A stretch of 64,000 nt of DNA from Pardosa pseudoannulata (GCA_032207245.1 CM063504.1:15700787-15764786), one strand, 5' to 3'. Positions 1-12,332 are shown, counted from the first letter of the stretch. Notes: a model not told the origin generated them from the sequence alone. Made by a program: numbers and translations.

Positions 1-446
1 CGAGCTTACTACCATCTTTAAATGAGACGATTAGAAAATTTCAGGTATTATCGGGTAAAGATATCGGTCGAGTGGAAAAACTGCTTTCTAGACTACACGA
101 TACCGTTTAGTTGTTGCATTATTTACCGGCCGATACAGACGTTGTCGTGTCGGTAAGTCGGAAAGCGCTCTTATGTTGCAAATCTGCACAAATAAAATAG
201 ATAAAGAAAAGTAGACAGCCGTTTCGAAGCTGAAATAAGTTTTTCCTAATTATCTCCAAAACTGCTGTGAAGTTTATTTGTTTATCTCAATTATGCATTT
301 TATACCATAGTTGCTTCCGTTTAAGAATTTGTTTACAGGGATATCTGGTTGAGTTTAAGGTGAATGTAGAAAAAACATTGTTTAACAATAGCCTCAAAAA
401 GCTTTGAAAGAAAGAAGTCTTATAATCAGAACTGCCTTCGAATTTT

Positions 447-502
447 TAACCCTCGTGCTGCAAAAAAGTAGATGGTAGAATTCCAAACCACACCAAAAGA
501 AA
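447..502 (+). mobile_element. SINE-I, 5'-truncated copy
   Basis: Only the 3' end of the SINE-I family is present (CCCTCGTGCTGCAAAAAAGT, then CCAAACCACACC). It is flanked by a perfect 12-bp direct repeat, CCTTCGAATTTT, at 435-446 and 503-514. 5' truncation with a target duplication is what target-primed reverse transcription by a LINE enzyme produces. Confidence 0.85.
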
Positions 503-514
503 CCTTCGAATTTT

Positions 515-1479
515 AGAACGATAGTGCTCACGTATTGGTCGATTCATGGATGACAGTTTAAAGTTGACAGTTTAAGAAAGACACATTTTCATTTAGTTTA
601 ATAAATATTTTCTGAAATTAAGTTTCTAAACTACAGGCTGATCTACATTTACGTTAAGCTCGCCTAGTCTTTCCCGGCAGTTAAAAATTAAGGGATAAAT
701 TAGCAATTGTATGAACTCACACCACGGTCAAAAAGACAGATTCCTTAGATAAAAATTAATAAATGCTGAAAAAAACTGTAGTAATAGCTTCATTTTTGAA
801 TAAAATGTGGGATATTTAAGGTCAGTTAAAAGGAGTCTTCTTTTTGCGACTTTAAGTGGTGGTGGATTTGTGTTATGAAAGAAGTGAGCATAATAGACCA
901 ATAAGCGTATACGCCAGATTTAATTTAAATATTACAAAAGAATTATTGTCAGATATTTAATCTGGAGTATTAATGTAATAGTTTAATCCTAGTTCAATAG
1001 GTTTTTCAACAAACTTAACGACAGCGTAAAGGTGTTAAATGAAATGTATACACTACTATAAAGGACGTTTAAAAAAATTCTAGCAGCATTAGATTTTGGA
1101 CTAACTTTTATAACATCTGAAAATTTTATCAAATATTTAACATTATGTTACCGCAAAATTTTTGTGGAACTGAAAATTAAAGCATCAAAAGAATTATAGA
1201 TATTTAAATCTAGTTGTTTGAAACTTTCTATGTTAAAATGTTAATTTTCATTTCTATGACCCATTTAGGTTCATTCTAAATAGAAAAAGGGGGAGCGTCC
1301 TCTGCAAAAAACAAATGAAAAAAGATAAAGAAATAACTACTTATCAGTTAGTTATACATATAAGCTTTACGCATATATTTAACTCTAAAAGGAAAATTCG
1401 CATTCAAAAACGTTCTTAAAATACTATATTCGTGATTCTTTCTCTGATAATTTTCTAGAATAAACGAAAATCATTCCGG
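515..1479. other. AT-rich sequence without a recognised feature
   Basis: No coding frame, tRNA or clear repeat was seen. It is probably intron of the CCP6-like gene. Confidence 0.5.
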
Positions 1480-1790
1480 TAATGGCTCAGAATGAATGCC
1501 AACGGCCATGCATTTCGTCTTCTGCTCTGGCTTCCGGATGTCGTCTGTTGGTAATAAACAGACGGACAAAATCATTTGATGGCCCTCTGGCGGTTACCCG
1601 GCAAAGCAAAGCCATTCATTGAAGACATTTGCGAATGTAGAGCGTTGAAAGCTTTCCGCTGAAGTCGGCCCAGAGTATTTATTCCGCAATGGCTGGGAAA
1701 ATAACTTTCGCTAACAATTCTTCTTCCCCCCCCCCTTCTGTCCGAAATGACTCGGAAAAAGAATGGCCTGAATATTACACTGGGAGAGTT
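1480..1790. other. GC/CpG-richer non-coding island
   Basis: A block with many CpG dinucleotides (GGCGGTTACCCGGCAAAG, GAAGTCGGCCCAGAG) and a C10-type run near 1727 sits in strongly AT-rich DNA. No long frame crosses it. It might be a regulatory or conserved non-coding element; this is a composition call only. Confidence 0.35.
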
Positions 1791-4700
1791 TCCTAGTTTC
1801 TTTTATTTCAAGCTGTGTTTATTTCGTTAACGGGACCAAGTCGAACTTAGAATGTTCATTCGGAAGGAATTTAAATGCTTCTTTTTAAAATAGGGAAGGT
1901 GAGTTCCGGGCTAGTTTAAAGCTTGTCTAGCATTTTTAGCTTTCTGCTCGTGGAAGACACAAGTAGGAATATTTGGGGTTCTTTGCATTTACTTTATAGG
2001 AGAAATTTCTATCTTCCTTATTAGAAGGCTACATTTGGTGTCAAATATTATTCTTATTTAATTTTGTGGTATAATGAGGAATAGAGTTGAAAATAATTCT
2101 TTTAAAAGACTTGTGCAAGTTTTATGAACTGTACTGTAATATAGAAATTCGTTACGTGGAAGGAATGGCACAGTCAAATATACCGTTCAAAATTTGAAAA
2201 AGTAAAAACGATATAAATTTCCCTCACATGGATAAAAGTAATCGTATCTTTCTTATGAAGTTATTGTTTAAGGTATCCGTCTACATTAAAAACGTCATTT
2301 TTTGCCAAAAATCATAATCTTTTTGAAGCAACGAAGTGTAAGGAATTTTAAACATGCATTTTAATTTTTTAATAGTTAAAGTTGCTTTCATAAACCTCAA
2401 ATGCATTTTTCTGAGAACTGTATTTTTAATAAATTTTGAAACTTGAAATGTGACTTCTCAAAAATTTCTTAAATATTTTATTGAAAATTGTTATGAATGC
2501 TCTTGATAGTATTTACTAGTAAATAACCTAAAATCTTTAAATTTGGATAATTTTTAATGATGTTACACTCATAGTTAGATATAAAGGTAATGAAAATTCG
2601 TTAAAAATTCAATGTGTATGATTTTGTAGGACCAAAATTTTTTACCAAATGTAAATTAAGCAAAGATTTGGGTGGCTCACTAGTCCAAGAAAGGTGTTGC
2701 ATCAAAAAATATTGAAATAATTTAATTTATTAAAAAATTAGACTTTAAAAAAACCCCAATTTTTTTATTAAGTATTTTTCATTTATTAAAAATTTTATAA
2801 AAACTTCTCCAGGAATAAATTTTAGTGCAATTCTCTATGATAATTTAAAAAATAAATCTAAAATCTAAAGATGTAATAACATGAACTAGTTTCTACGTTT
2901 AAAGAAAAAAGTTTTCCGAACGAATTTAAAATTTTTAAAATTTTTTTTGTCATAGATTTAGATTTTTACTCTCATGAATCGTATAATTTAAATCATTTCT
3001 GAAAGACAATGATTTTTCGTATAATATTTAAAAGCTCATAACTTAAATACGTTTTTAACGTAAACAGGATTTTTCACTTGAAACAAATTTAAAATGTACT
3101 GCAAGTAAGAAAACATGAGAAGGAAGTATGTTTGAAACTGATAAAACAAATGGAGGACTGATAATAAAATAAAACTTTGATAAACTTATTAAGTATTGGT
3201 TTCCATCCTCTTGAAAATACATTATAATAAAATGTTACAAGTTATGTAACAGTCATGAAAATAAAATTTGAATTGCAGTAAAGTATCGTTTTCAAACGGG
3301 GATAATTATTTTGGAATAAATATAGAATGTTTTTGTGCTTAAAGGACATACGTTTGTAAGCTGTCGAATAGTTTGCAGAAAACAAGGTTGAAAATACTCT
3401 AAGTTTCTATAATCCTAAATAAACTATAGACATGTGAGAAATTCTTGCTTGTAAAGAAGGATAAACTTTTTATCATAAACAGCTATACACTTTAAGTACT
3501 ATAGTAGTATGTAAGTATATATATTTGTTCCTCATTGCTTAGTGGAGGCAGTAGTCCGTTCTCAACTGATAGCATTTTATTTAAAGGCCTTTGAGAGTGT
3601 TTTCACTTGTGACCACGTTCTTTCCCTTTTTTTCTGAGGGCACAGGAATACAACAGGGAACTAATTTATATTGAAAATATTTACTTGTATTTTTAAAAAT
3701 AATCTCTTTTCTCAATATGCCAACATAATCTTTTTCTCAGATTTTATGAATAAGGAACTTACCGGGGTACTAGTTATATGTTCATGAAACACACCGTTTC
3801 GAGGTTATAACAAATAAACTCAGTTTCTGAACAATAACGGCTCTCTTAAGTACTGGAGTCTATGTGTAATTTGGATCTATTTACCAATGCTTTTCGAACT
3901 GGATTTAGTCTGATTAGCTATCCTAGAAAAAATAAGTACCGTAGTTGTCGAAATCAAATGTAATTTCTGTAGGTAAATATTCAATAAACCTTGTATATAA
4001 TTTATGTTTTCCCCTCTAATTTTTCTGATCGAAGCGAGGCAAACATTGTTTTTTGCACCTGTTTTTAAAGCAAACGAAATTCGTTACTTTGTAGAAACAC
4101 TTATCTAAATGGTAAGTTAAATCAGAAGCACTTGTAACCATTTTGTTTCTAGAGAACTCTAGTTTTGGATATTTTAAATTAGCTTCTATTTCTATATTTA
4201 AATGTAAAAAATTACTATTTTAATAAAAACTTACTGAAATTCCAAAAAATAACAATATAAGTCTACTTCTTCTTGACGAAATGTATGGAATATTTTGCCG
4301 TTTTTTTTTCACACATGTACACAAGATAACGTGATTAAAGCACAAATATTAATAGAAAATTGGAAAGCAAACTGGTATTTCATATCTTCAAGGAGCAAAT
4401 TAATTTATTGATGGTAAAACAAATGAACCAGCTCAGCTGTGCCAAAGTCTTTTTTGTTTGGAATATTTGACTTATGTCAGCACTGATGAAGAAACTCGTT
4501 TTCCGCTATAAAACTGTCCGAATTTCAACTTACATTTAATATTTAAGCTTCCAACACGTTGGGTTTTCGTTAACCTATAAGACATTACAAAGCCCTAATT
4601 TTTTAAATTAATTTTTTGAAACACCAATTGAAAGTTGTTTTGGTATGTCGTACCCAGTTTGAGTTTTGGCAGGTATGATTTTAATCATAGTGATATTTCA

Positions 4701-5020
4701 TCACAGTTCCTAAAAATCTTAATGATCTTTTAATAATATATTTACAATAAAAGTTTTCCCAAACTGTAATACACACTTTTCGACATCTGTTACTTTTCAC
4801 TAAAATGATTTATGCCTGATGGGTCAATTTTGTTCTTCAGAACAGGGCGGTCAAAGGAAACGTTAAATTCGGTCCCTGTTTGCAATCATGGCAGACCATA
4901 AATTTTAGACTAAAATTTTAGAGTAGTGAAAAAACATTTCAACATATTTTCATATGTTTCATTTAACCCAGAAGATTTTGTTTTTACCTTCGTTACTTGT
5001 CTTATTAATACCTCGATATA
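1791..5020. other. AT-rich intronic sequence without a recognised gene
   Basis: Many stops occur in all frames, with A/T homopolymers. I found no repeat with clear ends. Confidence 0.5.
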
Positions 5021-5032
5021 CAAATAAAACTT

Positions 5033-5205
5033 GCCCAACGATGGCCGATTGGTTAGGGTGCTGGCCTTCGGAACCGGAGTTCGTGGGTTCCAATCCCACG
5101 GTGGCATGGATGTTCGTAGCCGTTCGGAATCTAAGGTGTAGGTCAAGGTCTCATTAGCCCTCGTGTTGCAAAAAGTAGACCGTAGCACTCCAAACCAAAC
5201 CTAAA
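5033..5205 (+). mobile_element. SINE-I, full-length copy
   Basis: A tRNA-derived SINE. The Leu/Ser-like tRNA head carries an A box (TGGCCGATTGG) and a B box (GGTTCCAATCC, one change from GGTTCGAATCC). The body carries the family motif TCGTAGCCGTTCGGAAT, and the tail is CCAAACCAAACC. A 12-bp target duplication with one mismatch flanks it (5021-5032 and 5206-5217). Confidence 0.88.
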
Positions 5206-5612
5206 CAAAGAAAACTTAATTTGATGCCTCCGAAAAATTTGGCTCACCTGAAAGATTATGTGCAAGCTGAGGAAGAGAAAGTTTTATTTTGAAATTCGAG
5301 TTGTTATATAAACATTAGTCTAAAAAGTTGTCATTTGATATTTGTTATACTATTTGCGTCTATCAGACTCAATTATTGTCTAATATGGTATTCACCATGA
5401 GAGATCACTATGCTGAATGAAGTTTTCAGTGTTTTTTCTAATTTACTGATAAGTAGATGCCATTTTGTTATTGGTATTCACGGAATGGTTGGAATGTTGG
5501 ACATTTTGAACAATGTAAACTAACCAAATAGATGCCTGAGTGAAAAGCAACTTAAAAGTCTAATAATCTAATGCTTAGCTAAACTAGCTCTTCAAGAGAA
5601 AAAAAACCCTAT

Positions 5613-5852
5613 ACGCCAACGCGTACATGTTGCAAAAGCAGTAGATTCAGTTTAGGATTCCCTTTTCCTCCGAAACATACATGGATTTCTCGGGGATCAC
5701 AAAAGATTTTCAATCGATTAAAGGTCGATATTTATCACAAGTCAAGATAAATTAAAATAAATCATTTACACATTTTTTCTGTAAAACAAGAAATCTGCCC
5801 ATTGTTCACCACTGAAATGAATTACAAACTAACACGTACATGTTGACGTGGG
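5613..5852. mobile_element. Foldback MITE (CGTACATGTTG family), copy 1
   Basis: The two ends are inverted copies of each other: the left end has GCGTACATGTTG, then TTTAGGATTCC, then ATTTCTCG; the right end has AGAAATCTGC, then a diverged GGAATCC element, then CACGTACATGTTG. Arms are about 80 bp and diverged, around an AT-rich centre. No frame is present. Related copies lie near 26.5-27.2, 28.5 and 29.6-30.0 kb. Confidence 0.55.
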
Positions 5853-6099
5853 TAAATACTTTACTCTACAGAAAGTTTACATTAGCACATGAAATGAAAG
5901 ATGGTCACAACTTGTCATTGTAACAACTTGTCACACAATTTGTCAAGGGTTAATTCGCCTAAATGATTCCTCACATATTTCTTCTGTGTTTTGTTTGTTT
6001 TTCAAATGCAGATGGTAATACAGGCGCATATATCTTTATGCCAACACATGATTGTGAAGCTGTTTTTCATTTAGCATCAACTGGAAGCCCGTGTATCTT

Positions 6100-6360
6100 A
6101 ATCCTACGAACGCGAGTAACATTGCCCACGCTTTGTCCTCGTAATTTATTAGCAGAGACCGAGCAAAATACCCTTAGAATTTTCCTGCCACCCCCATAGT
6201 TATGTCTTTTTGAGAACTTGGAGGACATTGTGTCCACGAACATTTTTTACATGCCTAATCACCTTTACTAAACACGGATATTAGGTCGATTAGAGTCCCG
6301 AAACCGCAACCTTTCAGTGACGAGATCGCTAACTTCGTCAATTGAGATACCGCAGCTCCA
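6100..6360 (-). mobile_element. SINE-II (Thr-tRNA-like head), diverged copy
   Basis: Reverse-strand relative of the element at 56143. It shares GAACTTGGAGGACATTGTG and the head region read on the minus strand (ATCTCAATTGACGAAGTTAG, then GGTTGCGGTTTCGG). It is strongly decayed. The short frames here are incidental. Confidence 0.6.
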
Positions 6361-6574
6361 TATTTCTTTTATTAACAAAATTTTTGTTAAACCCTTCGCT
6401 TTCGTTATAAGACTTTTACCACAGGTTTTGAAAGGCAAAGACATGTGGCTGAAACACACGTCATTATTATTTTCACTGCTGGAGCGCTTGATGTTACAGC
6501 ATTCACCACTACGAAGCCGCAAATATTTGTTTATTATGGGAGCACCGTACAGGCGCCCAACATTACACCTAAGG

Positions 6575-6812
6575 GCAAGTAAAAGTATGTCCTAGTAATT
6601 TAAAAGCAGGCACCAAGCAGAAGACCCCCCCAGGCTTAGATTACCACATCCAAAGGTATGATTCAGAACTTGGAGGACATTGGGAACACAAAATTGTTTA
6701 ACATGCATCAACCGCCATTAATAAATTCGCGAATCTTTTACAGCCTTAAATTCGCAACCCTTTATTTATGGAACTGATGGTTTTAACGACTGATCTATCG
6801 CGGCTCCTGAAA
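6575..6812 (-). mobile_element. SINE-II, second diverged copy
   Basis: Reverse strand, same family as 6100-6360. It shares AGCAGGCACCAAGCAGAAGA, GAACTTGGAGGACATTGGGA and a degraded tRNA head ending near 6810. Two same-orientation copies lie only 215 bp apart. Confidence 0.6.
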
Positions 6813-7513
6813 ACAAACATAATAAAATTCTCAATTTCAGTCTTCATAACTTGTAATATCTGTAATTTTATTTAACTCTATTTGAGAAATAACAGCAGAA
6901 TCTTAGCTCTCTCCTTAAAAAGGGATTTATAGCTAACGGCTTTGTTTTAGAAACACTTTACTTAGCTCAAAACTGATAATTCAAACTGTTACTGTGGAAA
7001 AAAATATTAAAACTTCTGGTTGACTGCTGAAATTTATTACACACATCAAACGAAAAGTGGTATTACTCTCGTTCTTCAACTTATTTAATATGGGTAATTA
7101 AAGTAATGAGACTAGACTTTTTAGAGAGTTAATTTTTTTAGAACTGTCGAATTAAGTTTGACCGTAGCAACAAAACGTGAGTGAAAGGGTCTCAACCAAT
7201 TGGAAAAACAAATTAAAAGGATTTCCTTCTTATTATTGAACAAGATTGTGAAGATTTCGTAAAGTCTTAAAGTGTTTTCAATTCAGGAGAATTTTTAATT
7301 TAAAAAATATAATAAACTGTACATGCTTTTATCTAGTTTAAAACTAAGGAAGCATCGAATATAAATCAGAGAGAGCATTTTTTGTTGTAAGCAGCAATTT
7401 CACATTTTTCACTTTAACCTTCACAGAGGGGCCGGGACAGCATATGTCCCTCGGATGACTTGGTTCTTTAGGAAGACCCTTTCAAAAGGTTAAGGTATTT
7501 CACCTGCACGACA
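6813..7513. other. AT-rich sequence without a recognised feature
   Basis: No gene or bounded repeat was seen. Confidence 0.5.
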
Positions 7514-7866
7514 CCTTTTTTCAAAAGACTAAATTTTATTTTTACAAGTAACTGGTTATGGATTTTTTTAAAAATTTAATTTAATATTTAATACTTTACG
7601 ATACTTTAGGTAAACAGGGACAAATTTATAGTCTTTTTTTCAAAAGACTATAAATTTATTTTTACAAGTAATTGATTATGGATTTTTTAAAAATTTAATT
7701 TAATATTTAATATTCTCCGATACTTTAGGTAAACAGGGTCAAATTTATAGTCTTTTTTTCAAAAGACTATAAATTTATTTTTACAAGTAATTGATTATGG
7801 ATTTTTTTAAAATTTAATTTAATATTTAATACTCTCCGATACTTTAGGTAAACAGGGTCAAATTTT
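7514..7866. repeat. Tandem repeat, about 119 bp x 3
   Basis: CAAAAGACTA recurs at 7522, 7641 and 7760, giving a 119-bp period. Each unit runs through a T/A tract to TACTTTAGGTAAACAGGG. Copies 2 and 3 are nearly identical; copy 1 is more diverged. Confidence 0.92.
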
Positions 7867-8686
7867 ACCACTTATAAAAAATGTGTTATAAAACGCTACA
7901 TTCACAGATAAAATAGAGCAACACATTTTTATAGTTGTCCTGTATTATTTAAATGCACTTGCATAAACGATATGCTAAATAAAATTTTTTTAAATTGTTA
8001 TACCTTTATAAGAAATTTGCCAAGAAACATTTTAAAAATTGGACACTTTAGGGAAGTTTTTGGATGTAGAACATATTTCATTGCTAGTGAATTATTTTTG
8101 TAGTTATTACGTGGTTTCAAATCAATATAAGAAAAGAGTAACTTTAAAAAATAATTTTTAAGTTTTTATATTTGAATTAATTCCTAATCGATGCGAACCA
8201 TACTACAATCCAGGACGCCAAATGTTCTGTAATATATGTGTGTAATATATCAAAATATATTTTCCTTGAGCTTTCTCAAACGCGCAAATTAAATAAAAGA
8301 CGTGATTCTTTGAGATTGCTTTCCTTTAACACTTCTCAAAACCAATAAATGAATAACTGCTACGACATCTTAGCCGTTTCCTAAATTAGATTTTAACTAT
8401 CCCGAACAAAAGTGACCAAGTTTCCGAATTTTACATGGGCGTGAGCAGTTTTGCCTCCGCGATTGTTTTAATAAACCACAGCAACCGCTGTCTTAGTATC
8501 GCTCCGATGAGAATTTAAGCCCATAATTAATTTTACTTCGGGTGTGAAATTTCCAACAGCACAGATGTCCAGTCACGCCTGACTAGGGGATATAGGTCCA
8601 CAGTTTCACCTCATTTATGATGAAAATAAAGTATTTTTGTTAAGTATTTGACTGCTCCTACAGTTTAAGTTATTGCCTTCAATGAC
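7867..8686. other. Non-coding sequence; CpG-richer patch at 8420-8590
   Basis: No open frame or repeat was recognised. The patch at 8420-8590 (GGGCGTGAGCAG, CCTCCGCGATTG, CAGTCACGCCTG) is richer in GC and CpG than its surroundings. Confidence 0.35.
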
Positions 8687-8758
8687 ATGATTCGGTATGG
8701 TTTGTATAGCTCAGGTCTAGTTATTGCAACTCGATATTTATTGCCAAATAATCTCTGT

Positions 8759-8763
<5 letters not shown>

Positions 8764-8828
<65 letters not shown>

Positions 8829-8832
8829 ATGT

Positions 8833-8900
<68 letters not shown>
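8764..8900. repeat. Compound (TA)n(GT)n(TA)n(GT)n microsatellite
   Basis: (TA)n runs to about 8810, then GT/GTAT steps, a second (TA)n and (GT)n to 8900. The YIYIYI/CVCVCV and HTHTH frames across it are artefacts of the repeat. The unique sequence just before it (8688-8740, GGTTTGTATAGCTCAGGTCT) is repeated imperfectly at 9229-9275 after another (TA)n. Confidence 0.97.
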
Positions 8901-8907
<7 letters not shown>

Positions 8908-9115
8908 TCAGGAGTTCTTCGCTAATCACAATGATCATTAAGTAGTTGTAAACAGAAACTTTTATTTCCATATCGAAATACGTACAGCCTTCTTAGGCCT
9001 TACACCATATTACACATTCCATCATCTAATAGAATAATGTCTCTCGACCTGTCACGTGACCATCAACACTGGAAACAAAACTACCCCACTCTCCTAATCT
9101 AGAACCCCTACCATC

Positions 9116-9120
<5 letters not shown>

Positions 9121-9155
<35 letters not shown>
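9121..9155. repeat. (TA)n microsatellite
   Basis: About 17 TA dinucleotides in a row. Confidence 0.95.
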
Positions 9156-9156
<1 letters not shown>

Positions 9157-9289
9157 TTATTTACTAAGGAGTGCACTACATGATTACGTGGCACCATTGA
9201 TCTAAAGTTTGATTCTGAAGTTTGTTATGGTTTGTAGCGCTCAGGTCTACTTATTGTAGCTCTATGACTAAGTTTTGGTTTTAAGTTAT

Positions 9290-9845
9290 TTTCTGTTAAT
9301 AGGACTCACATTTAAGCAACTTTAAACGAAAGATTTTTTTGCCTTATCATATCTTTTATTTATTATAAAAGTAAATACATGATATTTCCAGTAATATTTC
9401 CCTTATTTTTATTTAATTAGTTTTAATTAATTTGTTTATAAAAATATTTAAACGTTATATATAAAGTGAAAAGTAAGAGCTTCTTTCAAAATATTTAAAA
9501 ACCTTTCTGACACATTGTGAGCCGCTTTAAAACAATACAAATTGATATTCAGTAACAATTTTTGCTTTTTTTTGTAGACAATAATTGTTAGATATAATTC
9601 TCTACCTATTTAAATTTTTAAAGTATCAGTACTATTACACCCAGAAATTGAAATTTAATAGAGCTAAAATGTTTGAAAATTCCATTTCAAATAATATAAA
9701 TACTAAATGATATATGCAACAACGAAAACAGTTGGTAGAGTTGTATCGTAACTCTATAATGTATTTACTGTAAAAATATGAAATGAACATAAGCAATAGT
9801 TATTTTATTTACAGTGTGTGCAAGTGAAAATAACACCATTTAGAG
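9290..9845. repeat. Diverged repeat block shared with 53480-54215
   Basis: Shared landmarks, in order: TTTAAGCAACTTTAAACGAA, a TATTTTTATTTAATTA tract, ATAAAGTGAAAA, ACAATTATTG-like, CTGCCTATTTAAA-like, TCCATTTCA, and TTATTTRCAGTGTG near the end. The other copy is 44 kb away in the same orientation and contains an extra internal 165-bp duplication. Confidence 0.65.
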
Positions 9846-9875
9846 GAAGATTCAATTACATTTTTAATAGTTCCC

Positions 9876-10445
9876 TTAAATTATGTGCGGGTACATTTCG
9901 CAGCAGAATTGTACCATGAGCTGGAATTTTACGCATAAATTTAGTTATTCAGTTAAATTATTTAATTTTAAAAATTATTTAATTTTTTAACCAACTTTTA
10001 TATTGAAATATATAAACAAATATACAAATAGAAATATATAAATAAAAACCATAAGATTTTTGTAAACAAAAAATTTATTTTTTCGTGGATAAATTTATAC
10101 CTTAGTACCTTACTATTAGTACCTTAAATATGAAAAATCAAATGGAAATAATAGTATATAGTTTTAATTTTTTTTATGTTATATATAGACCTTTTTACAT
10201 TATAAAAAATGAAAAGAAATGGAATCATAAAACTAATAATGTAAAAACTAGTTTTTATTTGTCTAAATTTTCCAGAATCTATGTAGTAGACAAGAACATT
10301 CGGCTTCGTGTTCTTGTATATACCGTTATTTTGGTACCCACAAACAAACGATGTTGTTACACTAACCGGTACTAGTTCGTGACCTGCGCTCATGTATCAA
10401 TTGTCAGAATACGTACTAGTACGTGTCCCGCATACAATGTGTTAA
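9876..10445 (+). mobile_element. TTAA-flanked MITE (TTA-MITE-A), copy 1
   Basis: A roughly 570-bp non-autonomous DNA transposon bounded by TTAA. The right end reads CCCGCATACAATGTGTTAA; the left end has TGTGCGGGTACATTTCGCAG, its inverted partner with a few changes. Near the right end is the palindrome ACGTACTAGTACGT. The middle is A/T-rich. TTAA targets and a terminal C-A-C favour the piggyBac superfamily. No transposase frame is present. Copies lie at 24978 and 58423. Confidence 0.8.
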
Positions 10446-10761
10446 AAGCCGTGATATTAAGTGTAAAGATTGTGTACTTTTACAGTAATTCGAATATTCC
10501 GATGAGGTTTGTTTTGAACGTTTATGAAATGTCCAGAAATTTTTAAAAGATAAAAATCAAAACTAGAATTTTTAAAGATTTAAAGGTTATGTCTCCCTTT
10601 AATAAATTATTAATAATTTTGTATATTAGAAAACTTGATATTTATATATGTGTATAAAAATTCTATATAACTAAATATAAAGTTACTGAATTTTTGAAGA
10701 ACTACAACGGTGAATGAATATATTAAAGTTTGTTTTCATTTCACTGAATTAAATAAATTAT

Positions 10762-10878
10762 AGACGAATTTTGCTGAACGACGGCCTAATGGTTAAAGCC
10801 CTGGTTTTCTGTACCACAAATCGTGGTTTCGAATCTTATTGGGGCATGGAAGTACACCGTAGTGCTATAAAAGAATCC
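10762..10878 (+). mobile_element. SINE-I, internally deleted copy
   Basis: The tRNA head (ACGGCCTAATGGTTAAAGCC, then GGTTTCGAATCTTA) jumps from GGGGCATGGA to AGTACACCGTAGTGCT, so about 60 bp of the body is missing. A perfect 10-bp target duplication AATAAATTAT flanks it (10752-10761, 10879-10888). Confidence 0.75.
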
Positions 10879-10888
10879 AATAAATTAT

Positions 10889-11472
10889 TAGTTTACAAAT
10901 GACTAATGATTATTTTTGCTTAGGGACAAAATTAATTTATTACTTACTCAGATTAAAAAAGTATAACCATTTAAGATTGATTATGTCATTCGATAAGAAA
11001 TTAATAAATTACTTTCTGAATTCAAAGTATACGAACGATATTCGAAGAGTTAGAATTTTGTTCTCCTGGTAACGGATTAATAAATGTCAATTTTATTCCA
11101 TGAATATGACGGATCACCAAATATCTTTGATTCTGAACTCCAATCCTAAATTAATAAATCACCTTTTTAAATTAGAAACAAGGAACTGTGTCCAAACATC
11201 ATTTGTTTGAATCCAGATTCTAATGTTTGTAAATTTCATCAAGTTCCTTTCTAATCAGTACCATCTTCATGCAATCAAGTTGGACCCTGAATTGTAATTA
11301 TAAACGACTTGTATTTTGTCATAAAATGTTCATTCTAAATTAACAATTGGACTGAATATTTCATCCGTTTTCTTTGAAAGTGATGTAGGTCCACTTTGAC
11401 AAAATATTAGTTGATGATAAAAATGACCACAATTATCTATGAAATTTATATAAAAATAAGTTTTACATAAAA
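10889..11472. other. AT-rich sequence without a recognised feature
   Basis: Nothing bounded was seen. Confidence 0.5.
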
Positions 11473-11822
11473 TTGCTAGTTTTATATAAACTTATGAAAC
11501 TAGTGTAATAACGTATATCCATATTTTTCAAACTATTCAAGTGCAAAACCTTAAATATCTCCATATAAAATAAATTACACTTCAAAGAAACATAAAAGTT
11601 TTATATAAACTTAAAACTAGTGTAATAACATATACCCATATTTTTCAAACTATTCAAGTGCAAAACCTTAAATATCTCCATATAAAATAAATTACACTTC
11701 AAAGAAACATAAAAGTTTTATATAAACTTAAAACTAGTGTAATAACATATACCCATATTTTTCAAATTATTCAAGTGCCAAACCTTAAATATCTTCATAT
11801 AAAATAAAATATACTTAAAAGA
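11473..11822. repeat. Tandem repeat, about 118 bp x 3
   Basis: TTTATATAAACTT recurs at 11481, 11600 and 11717 (119 and 117 bp apart). Each unit continues through ACTAGTGTAATAAC, CAAACTATTCAAGTGC and AAATATCTCCATATAAAATA. The sequence is unrelated to the 119-bp array at 7514. Confidence 0.93.
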
Positions 11823-12069
11823 AAACGACTCATTTTGCGCTGTAATTTCCTATTCAAATGCAACTAAGCTATGCAGATATTATTTCAATGACAGATTCAA
11901 TTGAGAAAGTTATACGACATGTTTAGTGATCATATATAATATCACACTGAAAATATGTCCAAATTACTACTTTTTTATAACTAGCTCAATGTAGTAACTA
12001 GGTGTGGCTTAGTGTAGTTAAACGAAAATGAAAGAAAAAAGCGCATGCCTTTAATACGTTTAATTTAAT

Positions 12070-12165
12070 AACACTGCGTCTGGTGGGATTCGAACCTCTC
12101 CTTACATTCAGTAATGCTAGGAAGGTTATCAGCGAGCTACACACACAAGTTTATCAAATTGCTGG
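12070..12165 (-). mobile_element. tRNA-like SINE head, third type
   Basis: On the minus strand, TAGCTCGCTGATAA resembles an A box. After an AGGAGA stretch comes a perfect B box, GGTTCGAATCC, ending CACCAGACGCAG. It cannot be a working tRNA because the acceptor stem does not pair. Probably a decayed SINE head unlike SINE-I or SINE-II. Confidence 0.5.
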
Positions 12166-12174
12166 GAGACACAC

Positions 12175-12332
12175 TCAGAGATTTTATTCTTATATATAAA
12201 CTGTGTAGATAAAAACATACCCTTACTCTAGTACCACGTTATGCCAAAATATCAATTCAATCGGTGCAATGTTTGCAGAGATTTGGGGTTAAGAACAAAC
12301 ATTTACATTTTTATTTATATAGACATATAAAT
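12175..12332 (+). mobile_element. Possible RTE-like LINE 3' end
   Basis: The sequence ATGCCAAAATATCAATTCAA, TCGGTGCAATGTTTGCAGAG, then ACAAACATTTACATTTTTAT and a TATAGA-like end resembles the 3' tails of RTE-type LINEs and of SINEs that use them. This is a recalled similarity; no coding part is present. Confidence 0.35.

Noticed and set aside
5945..5954. CAAGGGTTAA as the right end of another piggyBac-type MITE
   Set aside because: No inverted partner was found within 500 bp upstream, and the site lies just outside the foldback MITE.
8687..8971. Overlapping open frames of about 71-77 codons on both strands
   Set aside because: They are translations of the (TA)n/(GT)n microsatellite and carry only Ile-Tyr, Cys-Val or His-Thr repeats.
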